From positions 1 to 6,846 of the forward strand of contig PIVW01000314.1 in the NCBI GenBank assembly GCA_003353825.1: DNA of 6,846 bases. Direction: 5' to 3'. Within the stretch, counting starts at the first letter, position 1, and each line of letters begins with the position of its first letter. The notes under the pieces were generated by a model. It did not search any database. It saw only the letters and a list, made by a program, of their open reading frames with translations, and was not told where the DNA came from. This document shows positions 1 to 6,048 of the stretch, one piece after another. The DNA comes from Chloroflexota bacterium (GTDB lineage: Bacteria; Chloroflexota; Anaerolineae; J102). The position numbers were made by a program, and so were the translations under genes.

Positions 1-999
1 TGCCGGCTGCTCGAAGAGATGGCAGCGCACGGCGTGCACGGGCTCAGGTTCTACCATGACCGGATCCACTACTTTACAGATATCCATAACATAGGGGCAG
101 CGCTGGTGGAAGCTACAGCCGGGCGGCACATTGACCGGGCTGGGTATCTCTCCGATAGACTGGATTTTGGAGGGTTTTAACTGCTCTTCCTCCTCGGATA
201 ACACAGGAATCGATGAGAGCAGCATCTGGGTGTAAGGATGCTGGGGGTTCTGGAAAAATTCGGTGGCAGCGGCCAGTTCGCATATCTTGCCCAGGTACAT
301 GATGGCCACACGCGAGGCGACATTTCGCATCAGGCTGAGATCGTGGGTGATAAAAAGAAAGGAGAGATTCAGTTCCTCCTGCAATCTAATCAGCAGGTTG
401 ATGACTTTGCCCTGCACTGAAACATCCAAGGCAGAAGTGGGTTCATCCAGTACAATCAATGTTGGATCGGAGGCCAGGGCGCGAGCGATGGCAACGATCT
501 GTTTTTCTCCACCACTGAGCTGGCGAGGGTATTTGTGCATGTATTCCGGGGGAAGGTCAACTTCGTGCAACAGCCGTAGCACCTCCAAAGTCCGGTCTTT
601 GTCAGGTTGGTGGATTTTAAGTGGGAGTTCGAGAATAGATTTGATAGTCTGTCTCGGGTTCAAGGATGAACCAGGGTCCTGAAAGACGATCTGGATCTCC
701 TTTTTATGGCGTAGGGAGCGCTTGTCGCCATCGGCAGTGAGATCTTCATCACGCAGATAGATATTGCCGGAGGTTGGCTGGTACATGCCCACGGTAATAT
801 AAGCAACCGTGCTTTTGCCAGAACCCGATTCGCCCACCAACCCCAGTGTTTCACCCTCTTTGATGGTAAAATTGACGCCATCGATGGCCTTGACTGTGAT
901 CGGCACCCTGTTGATAATACCTGTCTGGCCGACGACGAAATGTTTTTTTAGGTCTCTGACAGTGAGGATATCGCTGCGAGTTTCTGTGCCATTACTCAT
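1..999 (-). CDS. dppF: Peptide-type ABC transporter ATPase, DppF/OppF-like (3' end runs off window)
   Basis: This is the second ATPase of a peptide-type importer and would hydrolyse ATP on the cytoplasmic face as the partner of the ATPase encoded just upstream. I translated 333 codons from ATG 999 with no stop before the left edge. Motifs seen are Walker A GESGSGKST (residues 56-64), Q-loop Q107, signature LSGGE (161-165), Walker B ending in D185-E186, D-loop SALD (189-192) and switch His219. The C-terminal oligopeptide-transporter extension starts with NPQHPYTQ (251-258) and carries Cys295, Cys301, Cys308 and Cys326 in the family pattern CxFHxRCP. Family members are usually about 320-340 residues, so little is missing. 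The start overlaps the upstream stop by 8 nt (ATGAGTAA), implying coupled translation. All catalytic motifs are intact. The choice between the Dpp, Opp and nickel subfamilies is not resolved. Confidence 0.95.
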   Translation of the reverse strand, partial: MSNGTETRSDILTVRDLKKHFVVGQTGIINRVPITVKAIDGVNFTIKEGETLGLVGESGSGKSTVAYITVGMYQPTSGNIYLRDEDLTADGDKRSLRHKKEIQIVFQDPGSSLNPRQTIKSILELPLKIHQPDKDRTLEVLRLLHEVDLPPEYMHKYPRQLSGGEKQIVAIARALASDPTLIVLDEPTSALDVSVQGKVINLLIRLQEELNLSFLFITHDLSLMRNVASRVAIMYLGKICELAAATEFFQNPQHPYTQMLLSSIPVLSEEEEQLKPSKIQSIGEIPSPVNVPPGCSFHQRCPYVMDICKVVDPVMVEPEPVHAVRCHLFEQPA

Positions 1000-2014
1000 G
1001 TGAAGCCACCTCTTTCCGCTCTGCATCGACGCCGGGAGCATACAGGAAACAGGCGACGTTATGTTGCTCGTCTACCTGAAAGAATGAGGGTTTGCGCTGG
1101 CTGCAGATATCCATCACCTTGGGGCAGCGGGGGTGAAACCGGCAGCCCGAGGGCGGATCGAGGTAGCTGGGGATACGTCCGGGGATACCCTGGGCGATGC
1201 CGCCACCGCTGAGTTTGGGCACGGCATCCATAAGACCTTGTGTGTACGGATGCATGGGACTGGCAAAGAGTCTTTTTGTCGTTGCTTCTTCCACCATATT
1301 GCCGGCATACATCACATAGACCCGATCGCACATCTGGCGGACGATGCCCAATGTGTGGGAGATAAGGATCACCGAACTCCCCTTTTTCTCGACCAGACGC
1401 TGTAGTAACCGCAGTACCTGGTCCTGAATCGTAACATCAAGTGAGGTGCCCGGTTCATCGGCGATGAGCAGTTCCGGATCGGTAGCCAAGGCCATGCCGA
1501 TACAGATACGCTGGCGCATGCCACCGCTCAACTGCACCGGATAGGTATCCAATATTCGTTCCGGATCGGCCAGGGAGACTTCCTGCAACGGCAAGATCGC
1601 TTTTGCCCTGATCTCTTTCTTCGATAATTTTCGATTTTCAGGGGAAGCGTGCCTAATGACCGGTTCTAGTTGATCCCACACCGTAAAGACGGGATTGAGC
1701 GCTGCGGTGGGATCCTGGAAGATCATCGAGATACCACGCCCCCTGATCTCGCGCATCTCTTTGTCTTTGTACTTTAGCATATCTTTGCCGCGAAAAAAAA
1801 CCTGGCCCCCGGTAATGCGGGCAGGAGGCATGGGCAGAATGCGCAGCACAGCCTTCATGGTCGTGGTTTTGCCACACCCGGTCTCTCCAACGAGCCCTAC
1901 CTTCTCGCCGGCTCTCACCATGAAGTTGATCCCGTCCAATACTCTTAGCACCCCACCATAGACTTTGAATTCGACTTGCAGATCATTGATTTCGAGCAGA
2001 GGCTGTTCTGCCAT
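992..2014 (-). CDS. dppD: Peptide-type ABC transporter ATPase, DppD/OppD-like
   Basis: This 340-residue protein is the first ATPase of the importer and is expected to pair with the DppF-like protein and dock on the B/C permeases. Motifs seen are Walker A GETGCGKT (43-50), Q-loop Q100, signature LSGGM (162-166), Walker B LLIADE with E187, and switch His220. The stretch after Walker B reads DEPGTSLD, where DEPTTALD is usual, so Gly189 is a mild oddity. The C-terminal extension has HPYTQ (255-259) and Cys291, Cys297, Cys304 and Cys322, the four-Cys pattern shared with its partner. I chose ATG 2014 because GGAGG sits 9 nt upstream and the protein then begins MAEQPLLEINDL, as the family does. An in-frame ATG at 2053 would add 13 unrelated residues inside the upstream gene. 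The gap to the preceding stop is 1 nt. Confidence 0.96.
   Translation of the reverse strand: MAEQPLLEINDLQVEFKVYGGVLRVLDGINFMVRAGEKVGLVGETGCGKTTTMKAVLRILPMPPARITGGQVFFRGKDMLKYKDKEMREIRGRGISMIFQDPTAALNPVFTVWDQLEPVIRHASPENRKLSKKEIRAKAILPLQEVSLADPERILDTYPVQLSGGMRQRICIGMALATDPELLIADEPGTSLDVTIQDQVLRLLQRLVEKKGSSVILISHTLGIVRQMCDRVYVMYAGNMVEEATTKRLFASPMHPYTQGLMDAVPKLSGGGIAQGIPGRIPSYLDPPSGCRFHPRCPKVMDICSQRKPSFFQVDEQHNVACFLYAPGVDAERKEVASHE
1006..1013 (-). promoter_or_regulatory. Shine-Dalgarno site of the dppF-like gene
   Basis: The minus strand reads AGAGGTGG within the last codons of the dppD-like gene, 6 nt before ATG 999. Together with the ATGAGTAA overlap it supports coupled translation of the two ATPases. 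Confidence 0.65.
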
Positions 2015-2015
2015 G

Positions 2016-2945
2016 TTAGTTTTCCTCCGCCGCGAACACATCGCGCAGGCCATCGCCTAAGAGATTGAACCCGAGGACTAAGACGACAATCGCCAATGCC
2101 GGGAACAGTGATATCCACCATTGATCGGGTAGGTATTTGGCGCCGCTGGCGACCATGGTGCCCAGACCGGGTTTCGGCGGCTGTACACCAAGACCAACAA
2201 AACTCAACGAGGCGCCGATGATAATTACCCAACCCATATCGAGGCTGATCTTGGTGAATATGGGCGAAAGGGAATTGGGCAAGATCTCCCGAAAGAGGAT
2301 GTGTGAGGTACTGGCGCCAGTCACTTCCGCCGAGCTAACGAAGAACTCATTGCGTAAGGCCGTCGCCTGCCCATAGACCAATCGTGTATACCAGGGCCAC
2401 CACATCAGTGAGACTGCGATCATAGAGTTGATCAGATTAGGCTCTAGCACAGAAGCAATAGCCAGTGCCAGGATCAGAGGGGGCACCGCCAAAAAGATAT
2501 CGGTGACGCGCATAATTGCGGTGTCAACCCGCGTACCCTGCCGATAGCCGGCGATCAACCCCAGCAGGACGCCGATCGGTACCACCAAAATCAGCACGAT
2601 AAAGCCCATGGTCAGTGAAAAGCGGAAACCGTAAATCGTACGACTGAGGATCTCACGATCGACCTCGTCGGTGCCGAACCAGTTTTCCCAGCTGGGAGGT
2701 TGGCTGGCGTTGGCAAAATCTGTAAAGGGCTTGGTGGCGTGGTCGGGGTAAGGGGCGATAAAGGGCGCAAATATCGCCACGAAAAATACAAGAAATATGG
2801 TGACAGCGCCGACGACCGAAAGAGGGTTTCTAGAAAATTTGTACCAGGAGCGCCCGATGTTCTCGCGCCGGGTCTGCCTCCGCATTCGTTTGAGGTCTTC
2901 AGGGGTAATGCTTGATGCATCCCATTTAGCTACTTGCTGAGCCAT
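2016..2945 (-). CDS. dppC: Peptide-type ABC transporter permease, DppC/OppC-like
   Basis: This 309-residue inner-membrane protein forms half of the translocation pore with the DppB-like protein. A basic cytoplasmic N-terminus (about 1-40) leads into a first membrane segment (about 43-64), followed by an external stretch with the family motif FGTDEVDREILSRTIYG (90-106; normally GTDELGRD). Five further hydrophobic segments lie near 111-133, 148-168, 172-190, 237-256 and 279-299. The EAA-type coupling loop that contacts the ATPases is at about 206-229 (AEVTGAS...FREILPNSLSP). The C-terminus LLGDGLRD is the family ending. The length matches typical DppC. The start lies 2 nt after the dppB stop with only a weak AAAGAG upstream, so coupled translation is likely. 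Its last codons contain the ribosome binding site of the next gene. Confidence 0.96.
   Translation of the reverse strand: MAQQVAKWDASSITPEDLKRMRRQTRRENIGRSWYKFSRNPLSVVGAVTIFLVFFVAIFAPFIAPYPDHATKPFTDFANASQPPSWENWFGTDEVDREILSRTIYGFRFSLTMGFIVLILVVPIGVLLGLIAGYRQGTRVDTAIMRVTDIFLAVPPLILALAIASVLEPNLINSMIAVSLMWWPWYTRLVYGQATALRNEFFVSSAEVTGASTSHILFREILPNSLSPIFTKISLDMGWVIIIGASLSFVGLGVQPPKPGLGTMVASGAKYLPDQWWISLFPALAIVVLVLGFNLLGDGLRDVFAAEEN
2024..2028 (-). promoter_or_regulatory. Shine-Dalgarno site of the dppD-like gene
   Basis: The minus strand reads GGAGG 9 nt before ATG 2014, embedded in the last sense codons of the dppC-like gene. It decides in favour of 2014 over the ATG at 2053. Confidence 0.75.
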
Positions 2946-2947
2946 AA

Positions 2948-3976
2948 TCAGTCACTCTTTGCCGAACGTAGGCCAATGCGGGGATCGAGCTTTCCGACAA
3001 ATAGATCCACCAGAATGTTGACGGCGATAAACACTATGCCAAGTACAAGGATGACCGCAGAAATAGCATTCAGGTCCTTACGCAAGATAGCGTTCATACC
3101 GTAGCGTGATAGTCCAGGCCAAACAAAAATCAGCTCGACTAAAAAAGCATTGGCTAAACCGCCAGCAAAATCGAGCCCCATGATCGAGATAGTCGCGATC
3201 AGAGAGGGCTTGAGCAGAAATCGCCCCATAACTTTGCCCTCTGGTACGCCAAAAGCGCGACTGGAAGCGATATAGTCTTTGGACAGATTCTCTGACATGC
3301 TGGCCCGGGTGATACGTGCTTCCTGCGCCATGGAGCCCATCGCCAAAGCCAATGCTGGGAGAACAAGATGGTGGATGGAGTCAAAAAACGCTGTGAGATC
3401 GCCTGCCAACAAGCTGTCAACAGTCATAAACCCAGTCACTGTCGGCGGCCGTTGCACGCCTTCGCTGAGCCGGCCAATGGTTGGAAACCATCCAAGCAAG
3501 TAGCCAAACAACAGCAGGAACAGGATAGCGAAGACAAAGGAGGGTGTGACAACACCTAAGTACGAGATCACGCGCACCACATTGTCGATTAATTTATCTT
3601 TGTGCCTTGCCGACAGCGTGCCCAGGGTAATCCCCAAAGTAGCGCTTATCATCAAGGCAAAAAGAGCTAGTTCTAAAGAGGCCGGGAAAAACTCGGCGAT
3701 GTCTTGAGCCACACTGCGTCGTGTGACCAAGGAGATACCGAAGTCGCCCTGAAGGGCGTCCCTAAGCCAGTAAAAATACTGTACCGGTAAGGAGTCGTTA
3801 AGATGCATTTGCTCGCGCAAGTTCTCGACCACCCATTCGGGGGCGCGGGCGCCGACCGCCACCCTGGCCGGATCCCCAGGCATGATTCGCGCGATTACAA
3901 AAATGACTATGGACAGGCCCAGCAATACAAAGATGGCGTGAAAGCTGCGGCGAACGAGGAAAGTGAGTGTCTGCAT
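2948..3976 (-). CDS. dppB: Peptide-type ABC transporter permease, DppB/OppB-like
   Basis: This 342-residue protein forms the other half of the pore. It starts MQTLTFLVRR and enters its first membrane helix at about 11-30, followed by the family motif MPGDPA (32-37). The remaining helices lie near 100-122, 135-163, 203-218, 266-285 and 304-327. The EAA-type loop is at about 234-261 (DYIASSRAFG then LLKPSLI), and the C-terminus VGKLDPRIG is characteristic of DppB. I chose ATG 3976 because DppB proteins begin a few residues before the first helix. An in-frame GTG at 4057 lies inside the upstream hairpin and would add 27 polar residues. No convincing Shine-Dalgarno precedes 3976, only AAGTGA close to the ATG, so initiation may be weak. 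The hairpin at 4020-4057 lies in the gap separating it from the binding-protein gene. Confidence 0.95.
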   Translation of the reverse strand: MQTLTFLVRRSFHAIFVLLGLSIVIFVIARIMPGDPARVAVGARAPEWVVENLREQMHLNDSLPVQYFYWLRDALQGDFGISLVTRRSVAQDIAEFFPASLELALFALMISATLGITLGTLSARHKDKLIDNVVRVISYLGVVTPSFVFAILFLLLFGYLLGWFPTIGRLSEGVQRPPTVTGFMTVDSLLAGDLTAFFDSIHHLVLPALALAMGSMAQEARITRASMSENLSKDYIASSRAFGVPEGKVMGRFLLKPSLIATISIMGLDFAGGLANAFLVELIFVWPGLSRYGMNAILRKDLNAISAVILVLGIVFIAVNILVDLFVGKLDPRIGLRSAKSD

Positions 3977-4013
3977 GTCACTTGGCCGGTTGCTAAGGAG
4001 GTGTTGAAACGGT

Positions 4014-4059
4014 AAAAGGGTGGGAGCCTCGCAAGTGATCCTGGCCGAGGCTCCCACTC
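4014..4059 (-). terminator. Hairpin between binding-protein and permease genes (partial terminator or mRNA stabiliser)
   Basis: Bases 4020-4031 pair with 4046-4057 over 12 bp without mismatch, around a 14-nt loop. Read on the minus strand, the stem is followed by CC and then TTTT (4017-4014), a short T-tract typical of a leaky intrinsic terminator. It lies in the 112-nt gap after the binding-protein stop at 4089 and before dppB at 3976. In solute-importer operons such gap hairpins commonly let most transcripts end after the binding-protein gene, or protect its 3' end, so that binding protein exceeds transporter. The structure is seen directly. Its effect on expression is inferred. Confidence 0.7.
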
Positions 4060-4088
4060 CGTGAGTTCAGGTGATTTCGAACACGCTA

Positions 4089-5771
4089 TTAGGGATTCAC
4101 TTGGATTTGCGGTCCGAAGAAGTAGTAGCCCATGACTGGGCTCATCTCACCTCGCGTCGCCGGCCAATCTACGTAATCCTGGTAACTATGTTTTTCGACC
4201 TGGTCGTAGAGGAAGAGTGAGGGAGCGAGCTCAGCGATGTAGTCCTGTAAGTCACGATACTTGGCGAAGCGTTCCTCCTGATCGGCGGTTACCAGGGCGT
4301 CCTCGATCCGGGCATCAAAATCTTCATCCAGCAACCACTCATTTTGCAGCCATTGGTTGGCCGTACTCGAGTGGTAGCGTTGGAACAACATGGTTCCGGC
4401 TTCCGGCAGGTCTGCCGAGACATAGATGGTGACGATATGAGGGCTGGTCTCTTGGGCGCTGGTATTGTCAACGGTGCTAAGCCAAGGTACAGAAACGACT
4501 TTGACATCCATACCGATCTCAGCCATGTTGGACTGGAACAGCAGGGCGAATTTCTCTTCATCCGGTACCTCAGAGACCCAATGGATCTCCACCGGATTGT
4601 TCGCTAGATCATCGGCATAAGCACACTGAGCCAGTTCTTCCATGGCCTTATCGATATCTCTCGAGAACACGAAGACATCTGGATTGTGCCCGCCCAGACT
4701 GGCAGGGACCGGCCCTTGTGATTGCTCGGTTCCTTCCCATTCCAACGAGACAGCCGTTTCGTAATCAAAGGCGTAGGCCATTGCACGGCGGCAGTGAACA
4801 TCGTCGGTGGGCGCGATCTTCGTATTGACCATATAGTAGAACTCGGTCATGGTGGGGATGGCCGCGATGTCCACGCCCTCGATCTGTTCCAGCGCCTTCA
4901 GTGCCTGCACCGTCTGCCACTGGTCGCTGATTTCGAGTTCTTGGTTGGCCATGAGTGTGCGAATGGTCACACCCTCGGTCGTACCGATAAAGCGGATCTC
5001 GTCGGGTGCGTTGGCTGCGAATTCGCCCCACCAGTCTTCGTTCTTCTCCATAAGCAAGAACTCTTCCAAGGGGAATTCTTTGACCTTGTATGGGCCTGAA
5101 CCAGCGTCATTCACCAGCAACCAGTCTTTGCCATAGTCGCCGTTCTCTCCATACGGGCCCTCGGCAGCCGTGTTCGCTCGCACCAGATCTTCGTTTACAA
5201 CGTACAGGCGTAGCAGGCTGGGTAGGAACAGACCGGTGGGCTGAGCCAGTTTGAATTCCACCGTGTAATCGTCGACGGCTGTGGCGCTGTCAGCGTCGGC
5301 CAGCATGTAAGCAAAACCTTCGCCAATACCCGTTTGACGGTCGAAGCTGTACACAACATCGCTGGCAGTCAGTTCGCTGCCGTCGTGGAAGGTCACACCC
5401 TCGCGCAGCTTAAATGTATAAGTCGTGCCATCTTCAGAGACTTCCCACGATTCTGCCAGCCAGGGATCGACCCCGCCTTCAGCATTGGGGAAGATCAGGG
5501 TGTCGTAGAGATTGATCAACGATGCCGAGCTGGAAAAGTCGTTGCCCACGGCCGGATCGATGAAGGTCGGCCACGAGAAGGTTACGCGCAGGGCAGTCGA
5601 TTCAGCCTCGGCGGCCGGTTCCTCGGCGGCTGGAGCCTCAGCGGGCTCTTCCGCTGCCGGAGCCTCTTCAGGCGCCGGAGCCGGTGCAGTGGTAGAAGCA
5701 CACGCTGCCACCAGTAGCATCGTGACAAGAAGTAAAGTTAGAGCAAGCGTTCGTTTTTTTGAGAGAATCAT
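4089..5771 (-). CDS. ABC transporter substrate-binding lipoprotein, family 5 (peptide/nickel class)
   Basis: This 560-residue lipoprotein is the extracytoplasmic receptor of the importer. The signal peptide has a KKR N-region (5-7), a hydrophobic core (9-21) and the lipobox VAAC with Cys24 as the lipidated residue. Residues 25-58 form an Ala/Pro/Glu-rich linker. The family 5 signature follows at 103-131 (PWLAESWEVSEDG, then LREGVTFHDG), with SDVVYSFDR near 137-145 and GSGPYKV at 224-230. Apart from Cys24 I found only two cysteines, Cys327 and Cys383. The start at ATG 5771 is supported by AGGAGG 5 nt or so upstream and by the signal peptide starting at once; an upstream in-frame TTG at 5888 would bury it. 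The gene is first in the importer operon. Family 5 ligands include di- and oligopeptides, nickel and some sugars, and the specificity cannot be read here. Confidence 0.96.
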   Translation of the reverse strand: MILSKKRTLALTLLLVTMLLVAACASTTAPAPAPEEAPAAEEPAEAPAAEEPAAEAESTALRVTFSWPTFIDPAVGNDFSSSASLINLYDTLIFPNAEGGVDPWLAESWEVSEDGTTYTFKLREGVTFHDGSELTASDVVYSFDRQTGIGEGFAYMLADADSATAVDDYTVEFKLAQPTGLFLPSLLRLYVVNEDLVRANTAAEGPYGENGDYGKDWLLVNDAGSGPYKVKEFPLEEFLLMEKNEDWWGEFAANAPDEIRFIGTTEGVTIRTLMANQELEISDQWQTVQALKALEQIEGVDIAAIPTMTEFYYMVNTKIAPTDDVHCRRAMAYAFDYETAVSLEWEGTEQSQGPVPASLGGHNPDVFVFSRDIDKAMEELAQCAYADDLANNPVEIHWVSEVPDEEKFALLFQSNMAEIGMDVKVVSVPWLSTVDNTSAQETSPHIVTIYVSADLPEAGTMLFQRYHSSTANQWLQNEWLLDEDFDARIEDALVTADQEERFAKYRDLQDYIAELAPSLFLYDQVEKHSYQDYVDWPATRGEMSPVMGYYFFGPQIQVNP

Positions 5772-5776
5772 CTTTT

Positions 5777-5783
5777 TCCTCCT
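5777..5783 (-). promoter_or_regulatory. Shine-Dalgarno site of the binding-protein gene
   Basis: The minus strand reads AGGAGGA followed by AAAAG and then ATG at 5771. This strong, well-placed site fixes the start of the lipoprotein gene in front of its signal peptide. Confidence 0.85.
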
Positions 5784-5834
5784 GGGGTGGATAGGGTTTG
5801 GAACGGGTGACAAGGGTTTTTCCGATATTCGATA

Positions 5835-5847
5835 GATCACCTCCTTT
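5835..5847 (-). promoter_or_regulatory. Orphan extended Shine-Dalgarno sequence in the binding-protein leader
   Basis: The minus strand reads AAAGGAGGTGATC, a 13-nt uninterrupted complement of the usual bacterial 16S rRNA 3' tail. It lies 64 nt or more upstream of the binding-protein ATG (5771), which has its own site. No ATG, GTG or TTG lies 5-13 nt downstream; the nearest candidate, TTG at 5813, is over 20 nt away. It may be a ribosome standby or docking site, or a relic of an older start. The match is seen directly; the role is inferred. Confidence 0.5.
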
Positions 5848-5888
5848 TTGGCGTTGTAGCGACACGGCTTGTACACTGCCGGGGTCAA

Positions 5889-5918
5889 TCAAACGATAAA
5901 GCCAAGGCCGATCACCAT
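5889..5918 (-). CDS. Possible nine-codon leader peptide (MVIGLGFIV)
   Basis: On the minus strand an ATG at 5918 opens a nine-codon hydrophobic frame ending in TGA at 5891-5889. GAGGAG at 5934-5929 is 10 nt upstream, a usable though slightly long spacing. It falls inside the leader between the proposed promoter and the binding-protein gene, upstream of the orphan Shine-Dalgarno sequence. If translated it could influence folding of the leader. Short frames with a purine-rich box occur by chance, so this remains a weak call with no homology support. Confidence 0.25.
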   Translation of the reverse strand: MVIGLGFIV

Positions 5919-5969
5919 TGCTCGCTGACTCCTCAGTTCAATTTCACTCAGGCTGTGCGCTTACGTGGT

Positions 5970-5998
5970 ATGTTACAATGTTAAGATGAGCGTGGAAA
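5970..5998 (-). promoter_or_regulatory. Candidate sigma-70-type promoter for the importer operon
   Basis: On the minus strand TTTCCA (5998-5993) and TAACAT (5975-5970) are separated by exactly 17 nt. Each matches 4 of 6 bases of the housekeeping consensus. It would give a leader of about 190 nt before the binding-protein start. It lies downstream of the regulator's terminator and next to a candidate operator, which favours it over other weak matches in the gap. Confidence 0.4.
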
Positions 5999-6001
5999 GG
6001 G

Positions 6002-6018
6002 GTTGAAACGATTCCAAC
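6002..6018. promoter_or_regulatory. Candidate operator, 17-bp imperfect palindrome
   Basis: The plus strand reads GTTGAAACGATTCCAAC, symmetric about 6010, with GTTG/CAAC outer arms and AA/TT inside; six of eight base pairs match. It lies just upstream of the proposed -35 box and downstream of the regulator's terminator stem. A dimeric HTH_3 protein such as the adjacent regulator could bind a site of this size. The symmetry is seen; the binding is inferred. Confidence 0.4.
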
Positions 6019-6048
6019 AAAATAGGCGCCTGATTGACGTCAGCGCCT
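6019..6048 (-). terminator. Intrinsic-terminator-like hairpin after the regulator gene
   Basis: Bases 6024-6029 pair with 6043-6048, and 6031-6033 pair with 6040-6042 after a single bulged C, leaving a 6-nt loop. On the minus strand the stem is followed by ATTTTGTT (6023-6016). The stem begins at the last base of the regulator's TGA stop. It would separate the regulator's transcript from the importer operon. Confidence 0.6.

Noticed and set aside
1..999. Left-edge ATPase as a truncated pseudogene
   Set aside because: The frame is intact with all motifs and simply reaches the window edge near the expected family length.
2015..2053. Longer dppD start at ATG 2053
   Set aside because: It would overlap dppC by 38 bp and add 13 residues unlike the family, while ATG 2014 has GGAGG at good spacing.
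3995..4001. Plus-strand AAGGAGG as a ribosome binding site
   Set aside because: No plausible plus-strand gene follows; the region is the operon gap and hairpin.
3977..4057. Longer dppB start at GTG 4057, adding 27 residues
   Set aside because: It lies inside the arm of the perfect hairpin, has no Shine-Dalgarno, and adds polar sequence before a normal DppB N-terminus.
5334..5835. Plus-strand open frames opposite the binding-protein N-terminus, including Gly/Ala/Ser-rich ones
   Set aside because: They are antisense products of the Ala/Pro/Glu linker and signal peptide codons, with no family features.
5835..5849. Plus-strand GATCACCTCCTTTTT as the 3' end of a 16S rRNA gene
   Set aside because: No other 16S sequence precedes it; the upstream plus strand is the antisense of the binding-protein leader and gene.
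5772..5888. Longer binding-protein start at TTG 5888, adding 39 residues
   Set aside because: It would place the signal peptide internally, and ATG 5771 has a strong, well-spaced Shine-Dalgarno.
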